Of a stretch of DNA of 64,000 bases, positions 37,415 to 46,956 are shown piece after piece (the stretch's first letter is position 1; every line of letters starts with the position of its first letter). The position numbers and the translations under genes were made by a program. The notes below the pieces were generated by a model, which saw nothing but the letters and a program-made list of their open reading frames with translations, had not been told where the DNA came from and did no database searches. Origin of the DNA: Dyella monticola (GTDB taxonomy: Bacteria; Pseudomonadota; Gammaproteobacteria; Xanthomonadales; Rhodanobacteraceae); contig NZ_QRBE01000002.1 of the NCBI RefSeq assembly GCF_003363155.1, positions 205,795 to 269,794 on the forward strand, written 5' to 3'.

Positions 37415-38577
37415 AAATCATGTACCACCATCGAACACGAGGCCGCCACGTCGAAGGCGTGCATATCCGCGGGATCGTGCATGCCTTACGTCTTTTGGGG
37501 CACGAGGTGTCGATCATGTCGTTCCCCGGTGCCGACCCCGAACATGAGTCGACCATCCAGGGCCATTCGAAACGTGGCCGGATCGCCTCAGCCATCACAC
37601 GGCTGCCGGGTGTGTTATTTGAATGCCTTGAGCTTGGCTACAACGTCGTCACTCTTTTCCGCGTCGGCGCTGCGATTCGCCGGCAGCGGCCGCAGCTGAT
37701 CTACGAACGCTATTCGCTGTTTCTGTTTGCCACGGTATGGCTGGCGCGGCGGCACGGCATTCCGCTGGTGCTTGAAATCAATGATTCGGCGTTGGTCGAA
37801 CGCGTGCGCCCCCTGCGTTTGAAGGGGCTGGCGCGGCGCATCGAGGCATGGTGCCTGCGCCATTGCACCGGGCTCGTGTTCATCTCCAGCTATTTCCGCG
37901 ATCAGGCGCAAGCCGCCTATGGGCAGATCGCGCCGTCCGTGGTCACGCCCAATGCCGTCGATCTTTCCAGATTCGACCCCTCGCGTTTCGATGCGGCCCG
38001 ATTGCGTGCCGACCGCGGGCTTGCCGGTCGCATCGTATGCGGCCATATCGGAGTCTTCGCGCATTGGCATGGCGTCGATGCGTTTGTCGAAGCCATTGCC
38101 ACGCGCCTGGCCGAAGTGCCGCAGCTCGCGCTGGTTTTTGTCGGAGACGGACGGACGTTGCCGGCGGTGCGGGCGCTCGTTGCGGAACGTGGATTATCCG
38201 ACCGCGTGCTGCTACCCGGCCGGGTCGCGCATGAGGATATTGCAAGCTGGATCGCCTGCATGGATTACGCCGTACTGCCCAATTCCAATCAGTACGGTTC
38301 ACCGATGAAACTGTTCGAACTGATGGGCATGGGTGTCGCCGTGGTCGCGCCCGATTACGCACCCGTTGCCGAGGTAATCGGCGATGGCGACACCGGTTGG
38401 CTGTTCCCGCGCGGCGAAATAGCTGCATGCGTACAGCGCGTGCTGGACCTGGCGACGCAACGGGACGAGCACCGTAGGGTGGGTGACGCCGCGCGTCGCT
38501 ATATCGAGCGCGAGCGCCAATGGCGCAATAACGCGGAGCAATTGCTTACCCTTTTACCTGCCGAAGGTGCGCACTGA
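37411..38577 (+). CDS. GT4-family glycosyltransferase
   Basis: This 388-residue GT-B protein opens MKIMYHHRTRGRHVEGVHI and carries FISSYFRDQ, PNAVDLSRF and, in the donor domain, a glycan-binding segment SNQYGSPMKLFELMGMGVAVV; the first Glu of the canonical EX7E is replaced by Ser, a variation seen in some GT4 enzymes. It should transfer a sugar during repeat-unit assembly. It overlaps the previous gene by ATGA and the next by TGATG, so it belongs to one translationally coupled operon. Confidence 0.87.
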   Translation: MKIMYHHRTRGRHVEGVHIRGIVHALRLLGHEVSIMSFPGADPEHESTIQGHSKRGRIASAITRLPGVLFECLELGYNVVTLFRVGAAIRRQRPQLIYERYSLFLFATVWLARRHGIPLVLEINDSALVERVRPLRLKGLARRIEAWCLRHCTGLVFISSYFRDQAQAAYGQIAPSVVTPNAVDLSRFDPSRFDAARLRADRGLAGRIVCGHIGVFAHWHGVDAFVEAIATRLAEVPQLALVFVGDGRTLPAVRALVAERGLSDRVLLPGRVAHEDIASWIACMDYAVLPNSNQYGSPMKLFELMGMGVAVVAPDYAPVAEVIGDGDTGWLFPRGEIAACVQRVLDLATQRDEHRRVGDAARRYIERERQWRNNAEQLLTLLPAEGAH

Positions 38578-39761
38578 TGTGGACGATCGCGCTACTGACC
38601 GCACTTGCCATGCTGTTGATGCTGGCGGTTGCCGTCACGTTGGCGATACGCGCGCGCCACATGCAAATCTGGCTGGGTAGCTACCTCCGGCGGCGACCAC
38701 CACGCGTGGCCGATAAGCCGGTCCACCTCATGTTCTGCTTTGTCGATCATTTCGAACCCGCCTGGGGCAAGGTCGACCTGGCAACCCAGCGTGCACGCGT
38801 CGATCGATGGTGCCGCGATTACCGCAAGCTTGCCGGCGCTCATCGCGACGCCGACGGTCGGCCACCCCAGCACACCTTCTTTTACCCCGAGGAGGAATAC
38901 CTCGAGGAACACTTGCAAAAGCTGGCGTCGCTGTGTGCGGAAGGCTATGGCGAAATCGAAGTCCACCTTCATCACGACAATGACACGCCCGCTAATTTCC
39001 GGGCCACCATCGAGCGTTTCAATAAGGTATTGCATGAACGGCACAACGCGTTGCCGCGCGACCCCAAAACCGGTCAATTGCGCTTCGGCTTTATCCACGG
39101 CAACTGGTGTCTGGACAACTCGCGCGCGGATGGGCGCTGGTGCGGCATCAACAACGAGCTGATCCTGCTGCGCGAGCTGGGCTGCTACGCCGATTTCACC
39201 CTGCCTTCCGCGCCGAGCGAAACGCAAACGCGCATGATCAACGCGATTTATTACGCGACGGATGACCCCGCGCAGCCCAAGTCACACGACACCGGCGAGC
39301 GTGTACGCGTCGGCGGCAAACCAAGCGGCGATCTCATGATCGTGCAAGGGCCTCTGGGTCTGAACTGGCGCAGCCGGCGCCTGGGCATCGTGCCGCGCAT
39401 CGAGAATGCGGACGTACGCCACGCCTGTCCGCCGACGCCGGATCGGGTCGACGCATGGGTCAACACCGGTGTACATGTTGAAGGCCGCCCCGAGTGGGTA
39501 TTCGTGAAGATACATACGCACGGCACGCAGGAGCGCGATATGAATACGCTGCTCGGCGATCCCACCGATCGCATGCACCGCTATCTGGAGAACACCTATA
39601 ACGACGGCAAGCGCTATGTCCTGCACTATGTCACTGCGCGCGAGGTTTACAACATCATCAGGGCCGCGGAAGCGGGATTGACCGGCAATCCGCACGATTA
39701 CCGCGACTACGAGCTGCCGCGCCCCCGGGTGTCGGCCACTACCGAGGCGCAGACCGCGTGA
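38577..39761 (+). CDS. Membrane-anchored NodB-fold-like protein of unknown activity
   Basis: The 394-residue protein has one N-terminal membrane helix (~residues 4-25) and a large domain with FCFVDHFEPAWG, VHLHHDND and GFIHGNWCLDNS. The positions of acidic and His residues resemble a divergent polysaccharide-deacetylase/glycoside-hydrolase fold, and VFVKIHTHGTQ near the C-terminus may hold further metal ligands. I recognise this as a conserved protein of EPS loci without a settled function. It would be the third deacetylase-like gene of the operon and the only one tied to the membrane. Start overlaps the previous stop by one base. Confidence 0.65.
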   Translation: MWTIALLTALAMLLMLAVAVTLAIRARHMQIWLGSYLRRRPPRVADKPVHLMFCFVDHFEPAWGKVDLATQRARVDRWCRDYRKLAGAHRDADGRPPQHTFFYPEEEYLEEHLQKLASLCAEGYGEIEVHLHHDNDTPANFRATIERFNKVLHERHNALPRDPKTGQLRFGFIHGNWCLDNSRADGRWCGINNELILLRELGCYADFTLPSAPSETQTRMINAIYYATDDPAQPKSHDTGERVRVGGKPSGDLMIVQGPLGLNWRSRRLGIVPRIENADVRHACPPTPDRVDAWVNTGVHVEGRPEWVFVKIHTHGTQERDMNTLLGDPTDRMHRYLENTYNDGKRYVLHYVTAREVYNIIRAAEAGLTGNPHDYRDYELPRPRVSATTEAQTA

Positions 39762-39770
39762 GGTGACAGC

Positions 39771-40532
39771 ATGAGCAACGATCTCGTCAGTGTCATCATG
39801 CCGGTCTATAACGCGGAGCCATGGCTGCAGCGCGCTATCGATTCAGTGCTTTCGCAGAGCCATACCGACCTGGAATTGATCGCCGTCGATGATGGCTCGA
39901 GCGATCGTTCACCATGCATGCTCGATGCTTATGCGGCAGACGATCCACGAGTACGTGTCGTGCGGCAACCGTCCAATCAAGGCGTCGCCGCCGCGCGCAA
40001 TGCCGGCATCGCTGCCGCGCGCGGTGATTACATTGCGTTTCTCGACGCCGACGATTGGTGGCACCCCGCCAAGCTCGAACGTCAATTGACCAGCATGCGC
40101 AACACCGGCTCCTTGATCAGCTACACCTCGTATTGGCGTGTCACCGAAGATGGCGGCGTACTGAGCAAAGTGATGCCACCGCCGCAGGTCGATTGGCGGG
40201 ACATGCTTGCCAGCAACTTCATCGGCAACCTCACCGGCATGTACGCGCGACAACTCGGCGACGTACCCTTCCAGCGCATCGGTCATGAAGACTATGTGTT
40301 CTGGCTGGAACAGGTGCGGCGCGCCGGCAAAGCCGTGCGCGTGGAATCCCCCGAACCGCTGGCCTGGTATCTGGTACGCGAACGATCGCTATCGGGCAAC
40401 AAACTGCGTGCGGCATCCTGGCAGTGGGACATTTATCGCAGCATCGCAAAGCTGGGGATGATGCAGTCAGCGTTCTACATGGCGCGGTATGTGCAGCATG
40501 CGGTGCTCAAGCGCAGGGGTGCGCGTATTTGA
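39771..40532 (+). CDS. GT2-family glycosyltransferase
   Basis: This 253-residue enzyme has the GT-A fold of family 2: VSVIMPVYNAEPWL at the N-terminus, AVDDGSSD for nucleotide binding, and FLDADDWW as the DXD metal site. A C-terminal acceptor region includes GHEDYVFWLEQ, which supplies the catalytic ED pair. It should make an inverting glycosidic bond in the repeat unit. GAGGTGACAGC precedes the ATG, 9 bp after the previous stop. It is the last gene of the plus-strand EPS operon, facing the minus-strand operon across a repeat-containing gap. Confidence 0.9.
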   Translation: MSNDLVSVIMPVYNAEPWLQRAIDSVLSQSHTDLELIAVDDGSSDRSPCMLDAYAADDPRVRVVRQPSNQGVAAARNAGIAAARGDYIAFLDADDWWHPAKLERQLTSMRNTGSLISYTSYWRVTEDGGVLSKVMPPPQVDWRDMLASNFIGNLTGMYARQLGDVPFQRIGHEDYVFWLEQVRRAGKAVRVESPEPLAWYLVRERSLSGNKLRAASWQWDIYRSIAKLGMMQSAFYMARYVQHAVLKRRGARI

Positions 40533-40584
40533 CAGGGTTCGTCGTCTCTTCGCGGTGCGCGATCTCGACGCTCACGAGAACACG

Positions 40585-40772
40585 TTCCCTCCCCTGCTTG
40601 CAGGGCAGGGCCAGGGTGGGGTGCGAGCGTAGCGAACTGCGCGAACCAGACACCGTCGCAAGGTAGGTGCATCACGACGTCTTTCTGCCAGCAACAATCA
40701 CGGCGATATCCAGTTGGCGCTAAGACCCGGGCTACCCCACCCCTGCCTTCCCCTACTAGCGCAGGGAGGGAG
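40585..40772. repeat. Inverted pair of REP-like intergenic repeats
   Basis: A G/C-rich unit at 40585-40627 (CCCTCCCCTGC, then CAGGGTGGGGT) recurs in diverged, inverted form at 40732-40772 (ACCCCACCCCTGC, then GCAGGGAGGG). Each copy can fold internally, and the pair can also fold on itself. The position between two converging EPS operons (40532 and 40817) fits a bidirectional transcription barrier or a dispersed REP/BIME element. No T-rich tail is evident. Confidence 0.6.
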
Positions 40773-40816
40773 CCGATCGGGGCAGGCAGCAGGCTCCTCG
40801 ATTTAGGTTAATACCG

Positions 40817-41767
40817 TTACGCCACAACCGGCTCAGCCTTGGCCGAAACGATCCACGATTCGGTTGTCGCCAAAACTTCATTCGTCTTGACGCCGAACCG
40901 TACATCCACGCTCAGCTGGCCGTCGCGCAGCAATCGCAGTGATGGCGTGTCGATCGTCGGCTCGGTCGCGAGGATGGTGTGGCGAACCGATGCAAATAAC
41001 GCCAGGAAATCATCATGGCGCAACCGGTTCATATACATGTAGCGGTTTCCCGCGTAGCGGTTCCACTGAGCGTCGGAATATTGCAGGAAATTGATTGGCG
41101 ATATGCGTGTATCGGAGTGTGAAAAATGATCGGAGTAGTCCACGCGATGAACAAACAGGCCCGTGTCGCTGATGATGCGGTTGCCTTCGGCAAGAATCGC
41201 CAGCAACACCTCGCGCGGGATGTGCTCGAAGACGTTGAAAGAGGTATGGAAATCGATCGTGGAAGGATCCAGGCCAGTCCGCGCCGCATCACCGGGCGCC
41301 ATGTAGACGATATGGCAAAGATCGAGAGCATTGTGCAGATCGAAATCATGCTGGCGCTGCAGATACAGCAATGCTTCGAATCGATTTCGATTCAATAGCC
41401 GGCCGAACAAGGTCCGTATTTCTTCAGCATGATCGGCGATGTACTGCAAACACTCTCTCGTCAGTTCTGCTTTGAGATAGGGATTCAGATCGATGGTGAT
41501 GACGCGCTTGGCGCCCATCAGCCAATAGGCTAACGGCGTCATGGGCACACGCCCTGTGCCCACTTCGAAAAATATTTTATTGAGGGGATCGCGGCCAAGC
41601 CGTTCGATTTGCCGCCATGTTTCGATCCCGGCTCTCAACCGCGCTACCGGATTGATATGGCGCAATCCGCCAAAATGGCGTTGAAGCCAATAATACGTTG
41701 CATACGATGACTCCGACGGCAGGCGGGATACCGCGTTCTGCAACGTTGCCTTGGTTTTCCAACGCAT
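40817..41767 (-). CDS. Class I SAM-dependent methyltransferase
   Basis: The 316-residue protein holds a Rossmann methyltransferase core with the SAM-binding FEVGTGRVPMTPLAYW and the acidic-loop KRVITIDLNPYL, and SFNVFEHIPREVLL later in the fold. It likely methylates a sugar of the polysaccharide, though a small-molecule substrate is possible. The ATG at 41767 has GGGGAG 8 nt upstream and starts 19 bp after the flippase stop; a longer frame would overlap that gene. It is the last gene of the ten-gene minus-strand operon. Confidence 0.82.
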   Translation of the reverse strand: MRWKTKATLQNAVSRLPSESSYATYYWLQRHFGGLRHINPVARLRAGIETWRQIERLGRDPLNKIFFEVGTGRVPMTPLAYWLMGAKRVITIDLNPYLKAELTRECLQYIADHAEEIRTLFGRLLNRNRFEALLYLQRQHDFDLHNALDLCHIVYMAPGDAARTGLDPSTIDFHTSFNVFEHIPREVLLAILAEGNRIISDTGLFVHRVDYSDHFSHSDTRISPINFLQYSDAQWNRYAGNRYMYMNRLRHDDFLALFASVRHTILATEPTIDTPSLRLLRDGQLSVDVRFGVKTNEVLATTESWIVSAKAEPVVA

Positions 41768-41786
41768 CCCATGACTCCCCGTGCAA

Positions 41787-43334
41787 TTACAACGGCGCCT
41801 TGGCCGTCGCTCCATGCAGGCTGCTCAAGCCACGCATCAGCGTCCGCCCCGGTGGCCCGAGACGATCGGTGATCATCGTCATCAATTGATAGTCTTCCGC
41901 ACTCCAATACCGCACCACGAAACTGGCGGGCACAAAAATTCCCACGAAGACCAGGCCGCCGACGATAAAGCCGAAGCGACTGGGGATTACAGCGATGATC
42001 AGCCATGCCACCACCGTCGCCACCACCGCGGCAGCGAACAGGCGCGCCATGGGAACGAGCGGCAAGCTGCCTCGGGTCGCCTTGCGCAAGTAGAAAATGG
42101 CCAGGCCGAGCTCCGCGAAACGGGTGCCCGCGTAGGTGATCATGGCCCCGGTCAGACCGAAGAACGGCACCAGCGCGGCGCCGAGTACGGCGTTGGCGAT
42201 CAGGACGAGGATCGAAATGCGCACGCGATCGTCCTGGCGATCGACCACGATCTGAAATGCCCCGATGCTATTGCTGACCAGGAGCAGCCCGGCCAGCACG
42301 AGCATGGCTTCAATCGCCGGGATCGCGCCGACATAACGGGTGCCATACATCAAGGTGACGATTTCGGGCGTAGCGATCAGGCCGACACCCGCGATCACCA
42401 GCCCGGTGGCCCAGTAAAACCGTGCCGCCTCGGTGAGCAGGCGCGCTGCCTGCCCCGTGCCGCTCTTGCCGAACGACTTGGCCATGTATGGCAAAAGGGT
42501 GGTGGTCAGGCCAACGGAAAGCAGTTCGACGGCACCACGCGTCAGGGTGGAGGCAATGGCAAAGAAGCCGACTGCGACCGACGTCGAATAGGTATTGAGC
42601 AGGAACACTTCGATCGTGCTCGACCGAAGCGAAATCAGCAATACCAGCGCTGCGGTCAGGCGTAGATGCCGCGAAAGCCGCTTGCCGATGTCATCCGGAA
42701 TCGGTCCAGCGGAGAATGGCCGGCAATACCGATGGAACGCAAGTCGGTTGATCAGGTTCAGCATCAGGCACGCCACCGCGAACAGCGCGACGAATGTCAC
42801 CATGCCCGCGTGCGCCATGGTCGCCGCGCTAATCAGCCCGACGTTGATGACACCGGTCAGCACCGTCGCAATCGACACCGGCTCGAACCGCTCCTGGCCT
42901 TTTTCGATCCCCACGAGCATGGCGTAGTTCGCCTTGGAAACCACGGCGACGATCACCAGACCGATGATCGGCCATAGCGACTGCCGCCACTCGACTGGGC
43001 GAATAACCAGGATCGCCGCGAGAAACAGCAGCACGACGATAAGCGAACTCAGGTTCTGGTATCGGCTCAATCGATGGGCGATATGCGACGCAAGGTCCGG
43101 GCGGTCCGCCCCATCCGCTTCGGCAATGAACTTCGTTGACGAGGTAGTCAACGCATGATTGCTGCAGGTCATCAACCAACTGCACAGCCACACGGTGAAC
43201 GCGTAGCGGCCGAAATCCGCCGGACCGAGCGTGCGCGCAATCCAGATACTGACGAGCAGGCCAAGCGCGTACTCGACATACGTGCAGACCGAGACCAGGG
43301 TGATGCTTCGCAGTACCGCCAATCGGTGCTTCAT
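41787..43334 (-). CDS. Wzx-type polysaccharide flippase
   Basis: The 515-residue protein has about 12-14 membrane helices and matches the MOP/PST flippase family, moving the lipid-linked repeat unit across the inner membrane. The N-terminal YVEYALGLLVSIWIARTLGP and FGRYAFTVW are typical Wzx sequences. The start ATG overlaps the stop of the lyase-like gene (ATGA). With the Wzy-like protein at 31801 and Wzz/Wza homologues in the same operon, it indicates a Wzx/Wzy-dependent pathway. Confidence 0.9.
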   Translation of the reverse strand: MKHRLAVLRSITLVSVCTYVEYALGLLVSIWIARTLGPADFGRYAFTVWLCSWLMTCSNHALTTSSTKFIAEADGADRPDLASHIAHRLSRYQNLSSLIVVLLFLAAILVIRPVEWRQSLWPIIGLVIVAVVSKANYAMLVGIEKGQERFEPVSIATVLTGVINVGLISAATMAHAGMVTFVALFAVACLMLNLINRLAFHRYCRPFSAGPIPDDIGKRLSRHLRLTAALVLLISLRSSTIEVFLLNTYSTSVAVGFFAIASTLTRGAVELLSVGLTTTLLPYMAKSFGKSGTGQAARLLTEAARFYWATGLVIAGVGLIATPEIVTLMYGTRYVGAIPAIEAMLVLAGLLLVSNSIGAFQIVVDRQDDRVRISILVLIANAVLGAALVPFFGLTGAMITYAGTRFAELGLAIFYLRKATRGSLPLVPMARLFAAAVVATVVAWLIIAVIPSRFGFIVGGLVFVGIFVPASFVVRYWSAEDYQLMTMITDRLGPPGRTLMRGLSSLHGATAKAPL

Positions 43335-45124
43335 GGCGTCACGCTTCTAAGTGACGTTGCAGTTGCCGTTGCACCGCTGCCAGCCGGTTGGCGGATCAAC
43401 CACGCGACGACACCGCTGCCGCGATTATTCCAATTGAACCGCCGCAGCGGATCGGCCGATTTTGCGCACTCGACGTTGTAGGACGACGCCAGCGCATCGA
43501 GCCGACGCTTCAGGGCTGCGCTTTGTTTGGGATCCTGTTCAAAGTAATAGGCCGCCGCCACCGGCAATGCAATCTCGACCGTATGCGCATCGCTATACCA
43601 GCCGTCCGAATCCTCGATATGCGAAAGCGCTTTCGTGTCCGCGTGCGCCGATGACCAGTACCACGTGATCTGGCCATCAGGGCCCGAGCATGGATTGCGC
43701 CAGTCGTGTTCATAATGCAGCAGATCCGGCTTGATCCAGCCGTATCGCTCCAGATAACGACCAAACCCGGTGATCATGGCCGGAATTCGGGGATCATTCG
43801 TCACCAGCCACGCGTGCCACAAGCCATCGATGATGTTTTGCGTCATCCAGGGCGACGTACCGCGCACGTCCGTCAATGGATTCCATGAATCGTCTTCGTG
43901 GAGGTTCCAACTGTTGCGCCAGGAACCGTCATTGCCCAGACCATCGGGATTGTTGCGTTGATGCTCGTATAGCCACCTGATGCGATCGTTGACGCGTTCC
44001 AGATAACGGTGGTCGCCGGTCAATTCGTAGGCGCTGACCGTTTCGAGCAAACCCAGGCCCGTCATGCGCTCAGTGAAATGCTGCGAGGGACTCGTATAGG
44101 GGCCCGGCCGGTTGCCCCAGCCACCGTTTTCCCACAGCGTCATCATCTTGTCGACCACACCGAGATTGTGTTCGCTGTCATCGCCCGTCAGCGCAAGCGA
44201 AAGCAGAATCGGTTCGACGTAGACGTATTTCACGTCGCACGGCTTTTGATTGTAGGTCCATCCGCCGGCGCAAAAGGGGCTCATCGCCAGGCCATCGCGG
44301 CGGATGTATTTCATATAAAAGTGGTAACTGAGGTCAGCCGCCTGCAGATAATCGAAGCGCCCGGTGCGGATGTACGCCTGGAACAGTGTCGTGGGCCGGT
44401 CGAACAACCACGCGGTGGGGTCGTTCACCGGCAGCGATCGCGCCCATTGAAACTGCGCCGCCACGAAATTGGCGTATGCCTCGTTGGCCGGCGCCGGAAA
44501 CTGAGGACCGGCAATCAGCGAATTGCATAGCCATACCGGACTGAGCGTCGCCAAGGCAGCAGCCACTTTCAAACCCTGTTCACCGGCGACCAGTCCATTG
44601 GCGTAGGGCCATCCAGGCAGATCCTTCTGGCGCGGCTTGCCGATCGAGAAATAGAACGTCTGGGTATCGCCGATAAGATGCGCATGAAATTGTGCACGAA
44701 CCGCGCGCACACTGCCGTCTTTGGCGTACCACAGCAATGTCGTCTGGACTGCTGCGGGGACTTCCGCGCCATGCTCATCGAGAATGCGCAACAGGCGCGT
44801 ATCGCGCAACGCACCGGGTGCAAACGGAATGCCCACGGATACAAGCTCGTCCGCGTCGTCACCAACATTACGATGTACGACGATGCGCTGATCGGCGACG
44901 GTGTCCGCGGGTACCGCTTCGCTTGCCGACGCACCGTGCGCAGTCGCCACTGCATGGCGTGTACGCGCGCAGGCAGGCGTGACGCTCATCAGCATGACCG
45001 CCAGGCCCATCAGTGCGATGATAAAGCGGCGACGCACAGTCGCTTTCCTCGTTCTCCTGGTGATTCGGGCGACGTCAAACCCGGTTAACCGCGGCGCCAT
45101 CCATGTCGGTTGAATTGCATTCAT
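43331..45124 (-). CDS. RIFT-barrel/alpha-barrel protein, possible polysaccharide lyase
   Basis: The 597-residue protein has an N-terminal export signal (RRRFIIALMGLAVMLM, then SVTPACA), a RIFT-barrel-like domain (VSVGIPFAPGAL, LLWYAKDGSVRAV) resembling the first domain of exo-rhamnogalacturonan lyases (PcRGLX/YetA), and a C-terminal helical part rich in Trp and Asn (SQHFTERMTGLG, DDSWNPLTDV). It may trim or degrade the EPS in the periplasm, a usual role for lyases in such loci. It starts directly after the galE stop; ATG 45100 is an alternative. The family link is by motif memory and the activity is untested. Confidence 0.65.
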   Translation of the reverse strand: MNAIQPTWMAPRLTGFDVARITRRTRKATVRRRFIIALMGLAVMLMSVTPACARTRHAVATAHGASASEAVPADTVADQRIVVHRNVGDDADELVSVGIPFAPGALRDTRLLRILDEHGAEVPAAVQTTLLWYAKDGSVRAVRAQFHAHLIGDTQTFYFSIGKPRQKDLPGWPYANGLVAGEQGLKVAAALATLSPVWLCNSLIAGPQFPAPANEAYANFVAAQFQWARSLPVNDPTAWLFDRPTTLFQAYIRTGRFDYLQAADLSYHFYMKYIRRDGLAMSPFCAGGWTYNQKPCDVKYVYVEPILLSLALTGDDSEHNLGVVDKMMTLWENGGWGNRPGPYTSPSQHFTERMTGLGLLETVSAYELTGDHRYLERVNDRIRWLYEHQRNNPDGLGNDGSWRNSWNLHEDDSWNPLTDVRGTSPWMTQNIIDGLWHAWLVTNDPRIPAMITGFGRYLERYGWIKPDLLHYEHDWRNPCSGPDGQITWYWSSAHADTKALSHIEDSDGWYSDAHTVEIALPVAAAYYFEQDPKQSAALKRRLDALASSYNVECAKSADPLRRFNWNNRGSGVVAWLIRQPAGSGATATATSLRSVTP

Positions 45125-46129
45125 TCAAGCCACCGATGGAAGCGGCGTACGCCTGTACAGAAGCTGCTGTTCCCAGCGCAACGCGGTAGCGACGATGAAA
45201 TCCAGGTCGTCATAGCGCGGCTGCCACGCCATCACGTGCTTAAGCCGGTTGCTGCAGGCAATCAGCATGGGGATGTCGCCGGGGCGACGCGGCAGTTCGA
45301 TCACGTTGAGTGGTTTTCCCCCTACCCTTGCGACGGCGTTAATCACCTCGCGCACACTGTAGCCATGCCCGTAGCCGCAGTTCAGCGTCAGCGAATGGCC
45401 GCCAGCGCGCAGATAGTCGAGCGCGCACAGATGCGCCGCGGCAAGGTCATCGACATGGATGTAGTCACGAATGCCGGTTCCATCCGGCGTGTCGTAATCG
45501 GTGCCGAAAATGGACAAGCTCTCTCGAATGCCCACCGCGTGTTCGCAGCACACCTTGATCAGCAGCGTCGCATTGGGCGTGGAATGGCCGATACGTCCCT
45601 CCGGGTCGCAACCGGCTACATTGAAATAACGAAGGATCACATGCTGCATCGCGCCGGTGGCGCTGTGATCGCGCAACATGGTTTCGGACATCAGCTTGGA
45701 TGTCCCGTACGGGTTGATCGGGCGAGTTGGTGTGTCTTCATCGGCGACACCGTTGTCCGTGACGCCGTAGACTGCAGCCGTGGATGAGAAAATGAATCGT
45801 TCGATGCCCGCATCCGCGCAACATGCAAGCAAGTTGCGCGTGTTGCACGTGTTGTTGCCGTAATACTTGAGCGGGTCGCATACGGACTCAGGCACTACGG
45901 TATGCGCAGCAAAATGCAGCACCGATTCCACCCGGTGCACGGCCATGACATGACTCACTAGGCCCGGATCGCCGACATTGCCGATCACCAGTTCAGCACC
46001 CCGCACGGCTTCACGAAAGCCGGTGCTCAGGTTGTCGATCACGACCACATGCTCGCCCCGCGCCACCAATTGCTGGACAACATGACTACCGATGTAGCCG
46101 GCGCCGCCGGTAACCAGGACTGTGTTCAT
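45125..46129 (-). CDS. galE: UDP-glucose 4-epimerase
   Basis: The 334-residue enzyme interconverts UDP-glucose and UDP-galactose (or the N-acetyl forms). It has the NAD site VTGGAGYIGSHV at residues 5-16, the catalytic SSTAAVYG and YGTSKLM (YxxxK), and GTGIRDYIHVDDLAAAH, the classic GalE signature. ATGA overlap with the upstream hydrolase fixes the start. Placement inside the EPS export operon implies that it supplies galactose-type sugar for the repeat unit. Confidence 0.95.
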   Translation of the reverse strand: MNTVLVTGGAGYIGSHVVQQLVARGEHVVVIDNLSTGFREAVRGAELVIGNVGDPGLVSHVMAVHRVESVLHFAAHTVVPESVCDPLKYYGNNTCNTRNLLACCADAGIERFIFSSTAAVYGVTDNGVADEDTPTRPINPYGTSKLMSETMLRDHSATGAMQHVILRYFNVAGCDPEGRIGHSTPNATLLIKVCCEHAVGIRESLSIFGTDYDTPDGTGIRDYIHVDDLAAAHLCALDYLRAGGHSLTLNCGYGHGYSVREVINAVARVGGKPLNVIELPRRPGDIPMLIACSNRLKHVMAWQPRYDDLDFIVATALRWEQQLLYRRTPLPSVA

Positions 46130-46956
46130 GAGGACCCATCCGCGGTGACGGGGAAATTCCGGGAAAGCCAGCGCTCGACGCTGTCCAGCAGCCGATTGCG
46201 ATCACCGGTGAGGATGTAGGTGTGATCGGCTTCTTTCAAAAAACCGGTGGAAACACCGGGATGATTGACGACCCGGCCGAAACATTCCTGGAACTGGCGC
46301 GCGTGATTGAAATACCGACTGATGCCGCCGCTGTAGATCAGACACAACTTGAGACCACGATCGAGCATGCCGGCGAAATCCGCCCGCACGACGGCTTGCG
46401 GCAGTGGCGCCACTGTAAAGGCAGGCTCATTGCTGGCATTTGACGACGCCTGGCGACGCCCAGGAAGCACACGCAGCCAACGGCTTATATCCAGCAATCG
46501 TGGGAGGTAGTAGCGCAGCCGATAACCCAGCGTGCGATACGCATAGCCGTCGAGAAACACGGCCCCAGCCACCTTGGGATCACTGCAGGCAACCATGTGC
46601 GCACTTTGCGAACCGGAACACAGGCCGATCAACACAAAGCGCTTGCATGCGGCCTGTTCGCCGAGCAGATTCATGGCATCGCCCACGTCAGCGCAGATTT
46701 GCTGCTTGCGGGTCTGTGACTCTCCACTGGAGGCGCTGTCGCCAATGGTGGAAAGATCGAAGCGCAAGGTGGGGTAACCGTACGCGTTCAAACGACGGGT
46801 CATCTCCACATGCAATCGAAATGGCCCTATCCGGTGTACCAGCCCCGCGTTGAGCACGATTACGCCAACGACCGCAGGCGCGGCCGGCGACGGCAATCCC
46901 GCGATGCCAACCAGGTGCTGCGCGCGCCCAAAGCGGAAGGCCTGCTCCTGCATCAT
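46126..46956 (-). CDS. Alpha/beta hydrolase, exosortase-A-associated hydrolase 1 type
   Basis: This 276-residue alpha/beta hydrolase has a nucleophile elbow GLCSGSQ with Ser, an early YPTLRFDLSTIGDS, and a late ADHTYI that may hold the catalytic His. Its pairing with the next gene matches the hydrolase 1/hydrolase 2 pair of exosortase-A EPS loci (TIGR03100/TIGR03101), where they lie near acyl-ligase and carrier-protein genes. Here a full NRPS-PKS is present instead. It may release or transfer acyl groups from a carrier. The ATG at 46956 overlaps the upstream stop (ATGA). Confidence 0.75.
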   Translation of the reverse strand: MMQEQAFRFGRAQHLVGIAGLPSPAAPAVVGVIVLNAGLVHRIGPFRLHVEMTRRLNAYGYPTLRFDLSTIGDSASSGESQTRKQQICADVGDAMNLLGEQAACKRFVLIGLCSGSQSAHMVACSDPKVAGAVFLDGYAYRTLGYRLRYYLPRLLDISRWLRVLPGRRQASSNASNEPAFTVAPLPQAVVRADFAGMLDRGLKLCLIYSGGISRYFNHARQFQECFGRVVNHPGVSTGFLKEADHTYILTGDRNRLLDSVERWLSRNFPVTADGSS

